A stretch of DNA of 64,000 bases from Anthoceros angustus. Its lineage: Eukaryota > Streptophyta > Anthocerotopsida > Anthocerotales > Anthocerotaceae. The notes under the pieces were generated by a model that worked only from the letters and a program-made list of their open reading frames with translations, did no database searches and had not been told where the DNA came from. Where the stretch lies: positions 372,001-436,000 of the forward strand of contig VJWM01000019.1 of the NCBI GenBank assembly GCA_010909165.1, given 5' to 3'. Made by a program: the position numbers and the translations under genes. Below are positions 45,053-57,895 of the stretch, piece by piece (positions within the stretch are counted from its first letter, which is position 1; the number at the start of each line of letters is the position of its first letter).

Positions 45053-47127
45053 AGAAACTGTTTCAGGTAGGTTATACTATATGTAATGAAGAAGAATAAG
45101 AATTTTATTGAAGTCCACTAAGGACGGATTTCCGTCATGGAACATGGTACTTCACAATTTGTGTCATGGTGTGCCTAAGCTACTTGCACCAAGGGCATCC
45201 ACTCCCTTTAGGCACCCCATCTAAGTACCGATCTAAGCTCAAGATGCTTAATCACTACCTTCTTATAAATGAGTGTTCATTTGGCCTAAGCCATTTGGAC
45301 ACACATCAAATTAATGAGATTAATCATTTCTTACTCAAAGCATGGATATAGTCTTTATTTTGTACGAACAAGAGTTCTCTCATGCAGTTCGACATACCAA
45401 CATATAATAAAATTAGATTATTTCTCTCAAGGCATGATTCAATACGATTATAAGAGAAGCGTTGAGTGAAAGAACTCTCACAAGGAAGTTCGGTGCGCCC
45501 CCATTAAAGTTAGGTTGAGATTATTTCTCTCAAGGCACTCCTTAATTCGGTACGATTATAAGAGAAGCCTTGAGTGAAAGAACTCTCACATGGTACGCCC
45601 CTAGTAAAGTTAGGTTATTTCTATCCAGGCAAGCATTTCTGTACCATTATTATTATGAGAGAGAAGTCCCGTATATATATGTATGTAAAAAATTCTCGCA
45701 TGGAAGTTTGATGCGATTGCAGTAAATTTGATGCGATAAGTTAGGCTATTTTCTCCAAGCGCTTCCGTTGTTATCCGGTACGATTCGGGTTATGACTTCT
45801 CTCTCACATGTAAGATTTCTCGCGACTTCTCTTTCACATAGAAGGACTCTCACGTAGGAGTTTGGCACAACCGTTATAAAATCATATACGTTATTTCTCT
45901 CGAGGCACTAGTTGATCCCGAATCATTACGCTTATGAGAGAACTTTCATGCTATCTAGAACTCGAGGTAGTCTTGCTAGAAGCCTTGCCTCCGAGTTCAG
46001 TTTCGACAAGCATATAATAAAGTTAGGTTATATCTCTCATGCATTTGTTGATCCAATACCATTATGATTATGATAGAGAAGTCTCGCGCTAAAGAATTCA
46101 TTGGGGAGGTTTGGCACCCATAGTAAAATTAGGTTATTCTTCTTGTGGCGCGACTACCGATGGACTGCCGCACAATCCCGTGTCGCTGTGGTATGGAGTC
46201 CGCTCCCAAGAGAATGATAGTCTGCTTGCCGTCACCGATTCTCACCTTTCTTCGGGTCCACTTCACCTTAACACACTCAATCTTCGCATACACCTAACTA
46301 TTTATAACGCTCACCGAACAGCTTGTGTACAAACGCTTAAGGACCCGCTTACCCGCCTGCTCGTCACATCCTTCAAATTGCCTCTCATCGCCTCTCTACA
46401 CTTATCAACCTTGAAAGAACGCTGGTTACAGCAGACCTCCTACGCTGTTCACTGGGCCTCTCCGTCCGGCTCACACCCTCCCGAGTTCCTCCGCTCACAC
46501 GCTCCCCGCCGACGCTGACCGCCCGACGAACAACCCCACTTCCCCGCACACACCACAACGCTAAGTCCGCCACAGACCTTGATCAATCTCCCGAGCCGTG
46601 CTCGCTGACTCAGACTCACGTTAGCAAGAAGACTCACAAAGGTCTGCAAGAACGCGATCAACACCAAGAGAAAGATGATTTACTAGAGCTCTTATAAGCG
46701 CCAAGGCGGCGCTTTATTACACCCCTATTCGAGCCGAGATAGCCCAGATACCTAATCGCCTACCACCCTATTTCCCCTATCTCCTTCGCCGACCGTGGTC
46801 AAGGTCCTGGCCCCGCCGAATGGGTGGTCCAACTCCCCGACAGCTTGTGGCGCACTAATGGATGATCCGTGAGGCGGGCCCTCCTCTCCCGAACTCGCCA
46901 GTTACCGCGGCGGTTCGACAACCGCCTACCACGACGCCATCCTCCTCGCCTCCTCGGTCCTTCGCCGGTGGGCCACACCATTCGCTTCTAGCGTAAGTCG
47001 GGGGCTCCCATCGCCGCACCGGCCTCGAGGTCCGCTCGACTCAACTTCGAGTCCGCTTATTTCAGTCCGGTCCAGGTCCGACCGGGTCCGACCTCGTGGT
47101 CCGGATCGGGTCCGACTCGTGGTCCGG
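45053..47127. repeat. Large tandem repeat A, copy 1 (retroelement-like)
   Basis: About 2.07 kb, starting AAAGAAACTGTTT, then the 220-bp dispersed repeat (also at 26068), then a degenerate array of about 95-bp units, then a CG-rich part with CACACCACAACGCTAAGTC, CAACACCAAGA and CCTCCTCTC. It is repeated directly at 47128. No transposase or polymerase motif could be read on either strand. Confidence 0.85.
45400..46140. repeat. Degenerate array of about 95-bp units
   Basis: Around seven or eight copies of a unit of the form AAAGTTAGGTTATTTCTCTC, AAGGCACT, CGATTATAAGAGAAG, GAGTGAAAGAACTCTCAC, GGAAGTTCGGTGC. Copies are strongly diverged. Related units occur at about 47465-48200 (second copy), 52640-52760 and 54190-54310, linking the A and B duplications as parts of one element family. 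Confidence 0.75.
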
Positions 47128-49330
47128 AAAGAAACTGTTTGGTAGGTTATACTATATGTAATGAAGAAGAATAAGAATTTTATTGAAGTCCACTAAGGGA
47201 TTTCGTCATGGAACATGGTACTTCACAATTTGTGTCATGGTGTGCCTAAGCTACTTGCACCAAGGGCATCCACTCCTTTAGGCACCCCATCTTAAGTCTA
47301 AGCTCAAGATGCTTAATCACTACCTTCTTATAAATGAGTGTTCATTTGGCCTAAGCCATTTGGACACACATCAAATTAATGAGATTAATCATTTCTTACT
47401 CAAAGCATGGATATAGTCTTTTATTTTGTACGAACAAGAGTTCTCTCATGCAAATGACATACCAACATATAATAAAATTAGATTATTTCTCTCAAGGCAT
47501 GATTCAATACGATTATAAGAGAAGCGTTGAGTGAAAGAACTCTCACAAGGAAGTTCGGTGCGCCCCCATTAAAGTTAGGTTGAGATTATTTCTCTCAAGG
47601 CACTCCTTGGTCATGCGATTATAAGAGAAGCCTTGAGTGAAAGAACTCTCATAATGCGCCCTAGTAAAGTTAGGTTATTTCTATCCGGGCAAGCATTTAC
47701 TGTACCATTATTATGAGAGAAGTCCCGTATATATATGTATGTAAAATTTCGCATGGAAGTTTGATGCGATTGCGATGAATTTGATGCCGATAAGTTAGGC
47801 TATTTTCTCCAAGCGCTTCCGTTGTTATCCGGTACGATTCGGGTTATGACTTCTCTCTCACATGTAAGATTTCTCGCGACTTCTCTTTCACATAGAAGGA
47901 CTCTCACGTAGGAGTTTGGCACAACCGTTATAAAATCATATACGTTATTTCTCTCGAGGCACTAGTTGATCCCGAATCATTACGCTTATGAGAGAGAACT
48001 TTCATGCGCTATCTAGAACTCTGAGGCGAGTCTTGCTAGAAGCCTTGCCTCTGAGTTCAGTTCGACAAGCATATAATAAAGTTAGGTTATATCTCTCCAT
48101 GCATTTGTTGATCCAATACCATTATGATTATGATAGAGAAGTCTCGCGCTAAAGAATTCATTGGGGAGGTTTGGCACCCATAGTAAAATTAGGTTATTCT
48201 TCTTGTGGCGCGACTTTCGCTGATGGACAGCCGGGCGCGCACAATCCCGTGTCGTTGTGGTATGGAGTCCGTTCCCAAGAGAATGATAGCTCCGTTTGCC
48301 GCGCTTGTGATTCTCACCTTTCTTCGGGTCCACTTCACCTTAACACACTCAATCTTCGTTTACACCCGCTATTTATAACGTTCACGAGCAGGCCGGTGTA
48401 AAGCGTTTGAGACCCGTTTGCGTCCGTTCGTTATCCTCGTTTCTTGATCCGTTCCTCTCATCGCTCTCTCTACACTTATCAACCTTGGAAAAGAGCAAAG
48501 TGGCTACAGTCGGGACCTCCTCGTTGCTCGGCCTCTCGTCCGGGCTCTGCACACCCTCCCGTACCTCCGGCTCACGCGTTCGGTCGCTCGGCGTTGGACC
48601 GCGCTCTCGAGAACAAGGGTCCTCGATCGTCCTTCCACCGCACACACCACCACACGTTAAGTCGTCACGGGACCTTGATCGATCTCCCGGGTCGTCGTGC
48701 ACCGCTCGGTGACTCGGGACTCGCGTTAGCAAGAAGGCGAGTGCGCAGAGCGGCATCAACACCAAGAAAGATGCTTTACTAGGCTCGGCCCTCTTATCTG
48801 CGCCCAAGGCGGCGTCTTTACACCCCTATTACGGTGATAGCCATTTCGGTATACCTAATCGGCCTACCATCCTATTTCCTCCCCTATCTCCTTCGCCGTG
48901 GGTGGGAAGGTCACAGGCCCGCCTCGGGATGGGTGGTCAATCCCCGTCACAGCGGTTGTGGCGCACCCAATCGGATGATCCGTGGCGGGCCCTCCTCTCT
49001 CCGGAATCACAGTCGGGTTGGGCTCGTGCGGTCGACAGCCCGTTACCGACGTCATCCTCCTGGCCTCCCCAGGTCCTTGGCCGGTGGGGCCACCGCTCTG
49101 CTCCCCTAAGCGTAAGTCGAAGGGGCTCCTCCCTTCTTGGATCCGGTCCTCGAGGTCTGTCTCGACTCCACAGACTTGAGTCAAACTTCACAGTCGTGGC
49201 TAGGTCAGGCCTTGTCTCAGGGTCCGGACCTCGGGGTCGGTTATTCGTCGGACTTGAGTCGGACTTATTCGGGGCCGGACTTGAGTCGGACTTATTCGGT
49301 CGGACTTGGTCGGCCTCCCTCAGGTCGGAC
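47128..49330. repeat. Large tandem repeat A, copy 2
   Basis: A second direct copy of the unit at 45053, co-linear throughout but with many one- to six-base gaps and insertions relative to copy 1 and comparatively few plain substitutions in the array part. Similarity becomes patchy after about 49050. Confidence 0.85.
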
Positions 49331-51499
49331 AAAGTCCGGACTCACGCCACCGGGTTTCCTCCCTCACGGACTCCTCAGTGGCTCTCCCTCGAAGTCCTCC
49401 TTGTTCCCGATCGCCCGTGACTCCTTCGTTGGCCCTCCTTCCATGGTGAGGTCGGGGTGCTTACCTCGATCGCATCCGCGCTCCCTCGTTACTCCTCCCG
49501 GTTGCTCCTCTCCGCGCTCCGTCATCTCAAGCAGGGGCCACTAGGGTCCCCTGTCTTTGTCCCGTGGCCTTCATCTCCTTGAGCCTTCCGGTCCGTCCGT
49601 TTGCGTGGTCGAGGCTTCTCGCCGGAGCTCGGTGGTAATAGGCAAAGTCAGATCGACTTGTTGAATTGCCTCTTCCACGTGTGCGGGCACCGATACTCCC
49701 CCTCGCCATAAGTGTTGGGGCGTCTTTGCCCGGCTTGTTGGGCCACCTCTCCTGCCCGGTTGTGGTGGGCAGGCTGTATCACGAGGCTACAAGGCCTCGG
49801 TCACCTCCTGCATGCCTGTTGCTCCACTCCGGCTCCGTTTCCTCTCCATTGCACTTACCGCCATAGCGCGTTCCCTCCGCCTTTCGGTGGACTGACGGCT
49901 TCTTTTCTGCTTGCGCTCCTCCGTTCATTCGGCCTTTAGCTCGCGGCTCCCTCTCGGCGGTACCTCGTCCAGACTCGGACTTCCTCCGGCTCATACAGCC
50001 TGGCAGCGTCCAACTCCTTGGATAGTCGCGATTTTCCTCCGTCTTGAGGCCGGGCTGGGCACTCTATTTCGTGCTCGAGTCGTGGATTCTCTCGTTGAGA
50101 ATCACTGCTGCTCAAGCGCATCTTGGGTTGTAGCTCCAGCGTGTCCTTCTTGTCCTCCATCTGCTGCGCCTCTCCTCTACTTCCTGCGGTGCTCGGAGAT
50201 CTCTATCTCCCGAGTCTTGGCCTCCATCTCCTCCTTTGGCCTTGCTGCTCCATAGCCTTTGTCGGCCTTGAGTTAGCCTCGGTCTGTGACTCTCTCCACG
50301 GTTCGATCACGTCGTAGTGATCCCGGTCGCTCTTTTGACCGGGCCTTCGCCGCCTTTACAGGCCTCGCCCACTTGGCCGCTCTGGCCGGGCCTCTCCGGT
50401 CCGAGCTCTCTGCTTGTGCCGGGCCTCTTAGCCTCTGCTGCGCTTCCCTTCGCTGCAAGGTCCTCCGCGCTTGGGCCTCTGAGCTTGCTTGGTGACCGCC
50501 GGTGAAGAACCTTGGATCTGTGAACCGCCGGGCCTCGCGCTCCGCCACCCGTTTCCCTTCCTCGATCCGGCGAGGGACTCCGCCTTTTCCTTTGCCCCCG
50601 CCTTCACTTGCTCTTGGGTTCCACCATCCTCCTCGGGTGGCCTCCACTTCACAGGTCTTCTCCGTACCACGAGACCCCAAAGCATTCCGTCCATGACGGT
50701 AGCGGACTTCGCCGTGTTTCTTCCACGGCCGTAGTGAGGCCCCCACAAAGTCCGTAGTGGGGCCGGCATTTCTCGATCCAGGACCTCCATACCCGGATCC
50801 GAGTAAGTCGGTGGGTTCTCGGACCTAATCGGGACCCTCGGGTCACAGTGGTGGTCAGTCTCACCCTCTTGGCCCTCTTGGCCTCTAACTCCTTTGTGCC
50901 CTCTTTCTCACAGGGCTCGGAGGTGAGGGGGTCAGGGAGCAAGCTCTTTTGCCCCTTCACATCGGGGCAGGGGCCGGCTCGAGGGGTGGGCTGCGGTGAC
51001 CTCCTGCTCCTTGGGCCACGTCCCTTTCGCCCTCCTTACGCCTCTTGACCTCTTGCCACTCCGTGGGCGGGGTAAGTCCGGCACCTCGAGTCTGCGTTGG
51101 TAAGCGGCACCGTCTTCCGCCTCTTGGCTCCCGTTGAGTTCGTCGGGCTCGGCGTGTCGTGGTTGTTGGCTGTTGTCTGCGGTCGGGCCGCCAGCCCTCA
51201 TCGGCTCCCTCATGCTTGCTCGAGGGCACCAAAAGGAGGAAGGGGAATCTCCTCCCAAACTTCACAGGTGGTGAGGGGTTCGCTCGACGTATGGAGTCAG
51301 GAATCCTCGATCGTCCTCCTCCAGTCGCTTGGTCTTGAAGGGCGACCCCCACCTCAGGCGCCCTTGCACGCTCTACTTGGCGGGGCCTCCGGCCCCGGGC
51401 GCCCGTTCAGCTCTCCCTCCTTGAGGAGCTCGAAATGTCCCCATGAATCGGTATGGGGTCACCCGATAAGGCTTCTCGCTCCTTAAGCGTGCCTCTGGC
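49331..51499. mobile_element. Central CG-rich part of the composite repeat block
   Basis: Long but interrupted open frames on the minus strand encode Arg/Glu/Gln/Ala-rich, coiled-coil-like peptides (for example EAQARRTLQRREAQQRL near 50440 and EHEIECPARPQDGGKSR near 50060). This would fit a degraded gag-like coding region of a retroelement, but no protease, reverse transcriptase or integrase motif is visible, so the class is not established. Confidence 0.35.
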
Positions 51500-53010
51500 T
51501 GAGCGAAGATAATCCGGTCGCTCTCTTCCCCATTGGGCGCATGCGAGAATACCAGGTTATCACCAAGGTGATCCACCTTGGTGGCGAGTTCAATGGACAA
51601 TGATCCGGCTACCGCCTTACTCGGTATCCGGATCGGATATCAACCATCCGTTGGTTGTCATTGCGTTCGAGCCTCGGCCGCGCGTGGCCCTATCTTCCCT
51701 TCGCCTTAAGGGGCTCGGCACCGCCCCTTCTTCCTCCTTGGGCGGTTGTAGGCCATCCTCGGGACCTCAAGGTCCATCGCCTCGGGTCCTCCGGAGGTTC
51801 TTGGATCGGACCTCCTTGTTGATCGCCCGGCATCTTCGGGCAAACTCCGGACTAGAGTGTTGTCAAAGGTCGAGACCATTTGGAACACGCCATGCCACTC
51901 CCGACCACCCCTCGCTTCCTCCAGCAAGTCCGGATAGCGCGGGTCACAATGTTGCGCTCCACGGTCCATGGCTCCCAGACTTCGGCTTTTGGGTGCCATT
52001 GCTTCTCCTCCTCTTGTTCTTGTAGGCTGGCGAGTCGGCACGATGTTCCTCCTTCGCGTTTTGCTCCAACCTTGGGAGCGCTCTAAAGGGCGCCCAAAAA
52101 GATAGCGCCGAGCGGATTGCGGGCGCAAGGGGCTATGAGGATTATGCGGAGGCTGCAACCTCCCTCCTTGGCGCTTGTGGAAGTAATGGCTGGGCGGAAG
52201 GCGCCTCTTCGTTGTCGTAGCGCGAGTGCGCATGGCACTCGACCCTCGCTTGCTTACTGCGGCCTTACGCGCGCGGCAGCGGGCGTGAATACTATGCGGC
52301 CTCGGCAGGTTCAGTCTGACCTCTGCATGCCGACCTCCACTGTGGCCGCCCACGTGGCGCCGCCTCGTCATCCTCACGCCTCGCTCCTAGGTTACTTTCC
52401 TGGCGTACTTATCCTGTTTTGACTGGAGTGGGTTCCGGACTTATCCGTTACTCGGCGTAGTCCGGAGCTTGCCATAGTGGTACCGGGTCCGTTGTTCACT
52501 CAGTCGGAGTATACTCGAGCCTCGTCCGGCGCTACCCCAATTTATTCCTCCTTTTCCGCCTTATTTATCCTTCAATCCTAAAAAAAACAGAAACCCTACT
52601 TATTTCTTAACTCCCCAGGGAAGTGCATAGCCCACACTTCTCTAGGCACTCTTGGATTCAGCAGCATTACGATTATGAGAGAGAAATTTCTTACGTGAGC
52701 ATTATGTGCCATAATAAATTTTGATAATTTTTCTTTAGGCACTCCTTCGTGTGATTTGTTCCATATTATTGATAGTCATGAGTTATTTTGTTAGTTTTTT
52801 TGTCATTGAAATAGTATTTATATTTTTTATAGCTATAGATACTTAATATTTGATTATTTTTTGTTATTCATTTATTTAGATACAAGCGAGAACACCTTAC
52901 TTTAATATTTACATGCCTCCTTCATAATCCTCCACAACGTTATCTCTCCGCCTCCCAAGGAATTTGCGAGCATGAGTTTGAGGCAACCCAAGTAGTTTGG
53001 GTCACCATGG
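51500..53010. repeat. Large tandem repeat B, copy 1
   Basis: About 1.55 kb with landmarks CACCAAGGTGATCCACCTTG, TAATGATCCGGCTACCGCC, ACCATTTGGAACACGCC, TTTTGGGTGCCATTGC and, near its right end, GGCACTCCTTCGTGTGATTT. It is repeated directly at 53010. The first landmark is a near-perfect inverted repeat. Minus-strand frames show no known domain. Confidence 0.85.
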
Positions 53011-54565
53011 CGAGGGCTTCGCCCTTAGCTTGCGTGCTCCCGATCGAACCGGCGAAGATAATCCTTCCCGCCTTCTTCCTCACCGAGCGCATGCAGAATA
53101 CTAACAGTTATCACCAAGGTGATCCACCTTGGTGAGGTGTTCCAATGGATAATGATCCGGCTACCGCCTTACTCGACCGTCTGCCAGACGGATATCAACC
53201 ATCCGCTGGTTGTCCGCTGCCTGTGCCTCAAAGACGCTGGTGGCCCCCTATCTTCCCTTCGCCTTAAGGGGCCTGCACCACGCCCCTTCTTCCTCCTTCT
53301 AAGCGGTAGGCCATCCTCGACCTCCAAGGTCCATCGCCTGGTCCTCCCGAGGTTCTTGATCGGACCTCCTTGTTGATCGCCGCCAAGATCTTCTTCCGCA
53401 AACTCCCGACTAGAGTGACGCCAAAGGTCCGCACCATTTGGAACACGCCCATGCCACTCCCGCACCAATTCCTCGCCTCCAGGTTCAAGTCCGGATAGCG
53501 CCGGTCACAATGTTGCGCCCACGAGGGTCCATGGCTACTCCGCCCGCTTTTGGGTGCCATTGCTTTCCTCCTCTTGTCGTAGCCGCCGCCGAGTCCGCCG
53601 GCACGATGTTCCTCCTTCGCCGCTGTCACGCCTCCAACCTGACGGGCGCCTTTGCCGATCGGGCGCCCAAAAAGATAGCGCCAGAGAGCCGGATGGGAGC
53701 GCAAGGGACCGTGAGGATTGTCTGAGGTCGCAGCAAATGACCTCCTCCTTGGCCGCCAGGAAGTAATCGCTGAAGGCGCTGTCCAGAATCGCTGTGGGTC
53801 CGCATGGCTTCTCGACCCTACGCTCCGCTTACTGCCTTACGCCGCAAGCGCTGGAATACCGCTATAACGGCTCGCAAGGTTACGGCCCGCCATCGCATGC
53901 CCGACCTCCACTCTGTGGCCCACGTGGCGCCCGCCTGCTGCCCTCACGCCCGCCTCCTAGGTTACTCGCGATTTATCCTTTTTGACTGGAGTGGGTTCCA
54001 CTTATCCTGCTATCCGGTAGTCCGAGCTTGCCATAGTGGTACCGGGTCCGTTGTTCACTCCGAGTCCGAGTATACCCGAGCCTCGTCCGCGCGCTACCCC
54101 AATTTATTCCTCCTTTCCGCCTTTATTTATCCTTCAATCCTAAAAAACAAACCCTACTTATTTCTTAACTCCTGTGGAAGTGCATAGCCCACACTTCTAG
54201 GCACTTTGGATTCAAGAAGATTCTGATTATGAGAGAGAAATTTCTTACGTGAGTATTATGTGCCATAATAAATTTTGATAATTTTTCTTTAGGCACTCCT
54301 TCGTGTGATTTGTTCCATATTATTGATAGTCATGAGTTATTTTGTTAGTTTTTTTGTCATTGAAATAGTATTTATATTTTTTATAGCTATAGATACTTAA
54401 TATTTGATTATTTTTTGTTATTCATTTATTTAGATACAAGCAGAACACCTTACTTTAATATTTACATGCCTCCTTCATAATCCTCCACAACGTTATCTCT
54501 ACCGCCTCCCAAGGAATTTGCAGAGCATGAGTTTGAGGCAACTCCAAGTAGTTTGGGTCTCCCGC
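53010..54565. repeat. Large tandem repeat B, copy 2
   Basis: A direct copy of 51500-53010. The AT-rich right-hand 350 bp (from about 54210) is almost identical to copy 1, while the CG-rich left part carries many small gaps and insertions. It ends near CCAAGTAGTTTGGGT. Confidence 0.85.
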
Positions 54566-55884
54566 CACAACTACTATTGCGCAGAGCTTCCCGTATGTCC
54601 TGCATGTGCCTCCCGTATGTCCTTGCATGTGCCTCCTGACAATAAGGTTCTGTTGCCCCACCAGAGAGCTAGACTAGGATGCAGCTGATTTTAACGTGTA
54701 CATGTCATGGCATGGAGCGATACTCGGCTATGTACATAATAAACATGATAGGCTGTAGGCAATGTAGGCAGTGTAGCTAGGATGGTATGGTGGATGATGC
54801 CAAGGATATGGCATGGCATATATATGTGCATGTAACTTATGTATATCATGTGGCATGTGGATTTGTTCATAGATATTCAGATTAATTCTAGATATTAGGA
54901 TAAATATAAAAAGGGCAAGTGATATCAATAGAATAGATATGTAGAGAATAGAAGGAATATTTAGCAAGCTACGATCAAGATGAAGCAGGAAGATAGCAAG
55001 ATATAAGACTGCCTTAGGTAGACATATGCAAATATTATGCAAATCATAGGCATATGTCGGCCTTTTGATAGATAATCTTCTTGAAAGAAAGAGATGGACA
55101 CACTTTGTCCCAAACTTGTCCTTGTTTGCCTTGTGATAGATTATATTCTTGATAACAAAGAGATAGATTATCTTCTTGATAACAAAGAGATAGATTATCT
55201 TCTTGATAACAAAGAGATAGATTATCTTCTTGATAACAAAGAGACAGACATACTTATCCCACACCTTGTCCTTCTTCTCTTGCATTGTGCTGGTTTTTGT
55301 AAGCATTTCATGAGAGCTGATACCGCTTTTTCCTATATGTGCTGCGTTGGTTGTGTTTGGAGTTCGCGGGCAGCTCGTGGAGAATTGCCCATCCAGTGGT
55401 GCATGGTGCATAGGCAAGTTGCTTCGAATTGCAGGGATTGCATTGCTAATCCCTCCCTCACCAATTTATGAAACCAACGTCTTCAATCGGTTTTTGCACC
55501 TGCTAGTTTGACCGTTGATAGTTTTTTAGTACAAAAGCTAGTTCTCTTTTGTTATTTTTGTTCACTAGATTTTGCAAGGGGGGTGTTAGTGGGATTAAGA
55601 TTTTGGTGTGAGTTTATTTCGCAGACTCATCTAGACCTTGGAGCCATGGGCTTCACCTCTTGACTTTGTGCCGTGCCCTACAACGGTCATGGATAGCTCC
55701 GCCGCTTCACAGTGCGATATACACGTGCTATCACAAATAACCGAAAAGTAGGCCAAAGTCCATAGATTCCAACGGTTTGAATTGGTACTAGAAAATCCAG
55801 CATAAGATAGAAGAGCACTATAATACAGCATAATATTGAAAGCAGTGGAATATACATAAAAAAAGCTTTTAACCTTAATATACA
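54566..55884. other. Spacer with a tandem repeat, no supported gene
   Basis: AT-rich sequence. The 229-codon minus-strand frame at 54728-55417 is created by the 27-bp repeat listed separately and by AT-rich composition; it has no recognisable domain. Confidence 0.5.
55130..55252. repeat. 27-bp minisatellite, four to five copies
   Basis: Head-to-tail copies of GATAGATTATCTTCTTGATA followed by ACAAAGA. The central copies are identical. The flanks share TGTCC-CTTGTCCTT. Confidence 0.95.
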
Positions 55885-56310
55885 AGTAATTTTTATTAAG
55901 GGGAAAATTTTGATGGATAGGCCCATCCGGCAAGGGATAACCAAGGGAGACCTTGAGGATCGTGGTGAAAAGGAGCAACTAAGCTCCCTATCAATCGGAA
56001 GTCAGCAACTACGCCTACAATGTCGTATGCGGGAAGAGTAATTGGCCTACAAATAACATAGGAAGAGGAGGATGCGTCACTTGGTGTCGCCGCTCTGTGG
56101 GTGATTGCCATGGAAAGGGCATGTTGAAGGGCAATTGAAATCCGTTATCTGAAGAATGCCATGAAATAGGAAAAGAATAGCCCCACACCATGCCTGCGGG
56201 CATGACCAGCCTTGGCGCAGGACTTATAATTGTGTCAAAATCTTTAGCCTTTGCCCCGTATGTTTCAAGGGCTAGAGGAATGAATTGATGGCCCGCTCGC
56301 ATCCCCTTAT
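55885..56310 (-). mobile_element. Second fragment of the non-LTR-type retroelement protein
   Basis: It is co-linear with 14545-14965 at the DNA level, including TTTTTATTAAGG, AGGAGCAA-TAAGCTCCCTA, GATGCGTCAC and TTGAAGGGCAATTGAAA. The minus-strand frame gives GHQFIPLALETYGAKAKDF, matching GHLFIPLALETYGAMAEDF at the first locus, but the part that should read FRQRVSIALQ is scrambled by frame shifts. Its left part overlaps the start of duplicated unit C. Confidence 0.7.
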
Positions 56311-57895
56311 AATTGGTGGCCCGCTCGCATCCCCTTATAATTGGTGGCCCGCTTGCATCCCACTATAATTGGTGGCCCGCGTGGCCTTGATATATACCCA
56401 AGATATTTTCATGGAAAATATTTTCCATGAAAAATATTTTCTTATGTGAATGGTACGTGGACTATGTAGTATGAAATTACTCAAGGCTTAATACTATTGG
56501 TCGCAAATTATAATGGAATCAAAACAGTAAGTAGAGGCACGGAATGCTCTAGTGTCTCCCCCTTTCTTGAGCTCAATGAAGGTCCCGATCATCGTTCTAT
56601 GGAGGTTATAACTGCTAAGCACGTGTTTTTTTGTGCTAGACACCATTTTTGCGATCGACCAAAGTTACACATCGTGATCCGATATGTAAAAGGTGCCTTG
56701 TTTTTACTCACTCTGTTTAAAACATGCATTCATACACTTGTTTGGCAAAGGCAAGTTGCCATGATTCAAACAGTGAAAGCCAAAACATGCATTCATATGC
56801 TTATTTGGCAAAGGCAAGTTGCCATGATTCAAACCGTAGCCAAAACATGCATTCATATGTTTATTTGGCAAAGGCAATTGCCATGATTCAAACCCGTGAA
56901 AGCCAAAACGTTGTAAGGAGTGAACCACCTTATAAACTACGACAACGATTGACGCCTTTGGTATGCGAAGGTCGAGGCTGGCTGGTGCTTGGTAGCGGGT
57001 GGTTGAAGTCCTCACCGCATTAGCTAGATGTGGTTTTCTTGAAACACTAGCACTTCTCTCTCACACAACGCCTTTGTGTGTTTTGAATCACGTACCTTAA
57101 ATTTATGTTCTTGTATTCTACTGTTGTAGAGTTATCAAATCGAACAGTGCCCTTCTAAATGCTTGTCTTCTTACTTTATATCTAGTTGTCTTGCAAATTC
57201 ATCTTAGCTATAACATAACCCTGACATGCATACTTTGTGGAATGGGAGTGGTAAATGACCAACTCGTCGTTCCTTGGCACAGTGTTGGCAAAGCCACACT
57301 GCCACCACATTCCCATGTTGCAACGCTAAGGGGTTCGCGCCGTGCACCCAAAAAAGCAAGACTATGAAACGACGAGAAAAAGTGGAGGAGGCTAATGTTT
57401 ATTTTTTGGGATTTTATAGATATATAGATATACTTTGTCACGATGCTATGTTATGCCTTCCATCAGGGAGTAACAATCAGAAGATGTGAAGTCCGTGAAG
57501 GCAAACAAAATTTCGACCAACAGAGCAATGATCTACAACTTTGCCAGCGGTTCCACTTACACTGAGGAACATTCGTTCCACTTACATGAATACAAGCCGA
57601 ACCCATTATTCAGGGCTGACATTCAGCAAACAAACATCATCAATAGAGCCATGATGTGCACATAGCTGACATAGGCAGCATTCGGACTGCGGTCGATCTA
57701 ACGAGACCAAAAATAGAGCTACGCAATCAGGTACTAGAACATCCCTCCTGGCATCCTTCGTGGCTGTCACATTCCTACTGTCACCTGCCATATAAGCACC
57801 AGAGGGTTAGGAAACGACAATGGAACGCCTTGATGCACATTTCACCCGTATTAAAAGCAGCAAGCAACAGAATCAGATACCTTTGTAGAAAGAAT
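56180..57895. repeat. Large tandem repeat C, copy 1
   Basis: About 1.7 kb, repeated directly at 57896-59628. It begins within the retroelement fragment and ends with TTTGTAGAAAGAAT, which in copy 2 is the native 3' flank of the synergin-like gene. It contains a 28-bp repeat TTGGTGGCCCGC-GCATCCC-TTATAA (four copies, 56285-56385), an 18-bp perfect palindrome ATGGAAAATATTTTCCAT, and a ~63-bp tandem repeat at about 56715-56905. Confidence 0.9.
56715..56905. repeat. About 63-bp tandem repeat, three copies
   Basis: Units contain AAAACATGCATTCATA, TTTGGCAAAGGCAAGTTGCC and ATGATTCAAAC. The same three copies are present in the second C unit at about 58412-58605, with small gaps placed differently. 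Confidence 0.9.

Noticed and set aside
48864-51600. Many minus- and plus-strand frames of 60-170 codons
   Set aside because: They lie in the CG-rich middle of the composite repeat block and lack any polymerase, integrase, protease or transposase motif. They are not reported as genes.
55130-55252. Regular repeats considered as a CRISPR-like array
   Set aside because: The repeats are contiguous without spacers and the context is a plant nuclear genome. It is an ordinary minisatellite.
54728-55417. 229-codon minus-strand frame with repeated FVIKKIIYL
   Set aside because: The repeated peptide is simply the 27-bp minisatellite translated. The rest is AT-rich filler.
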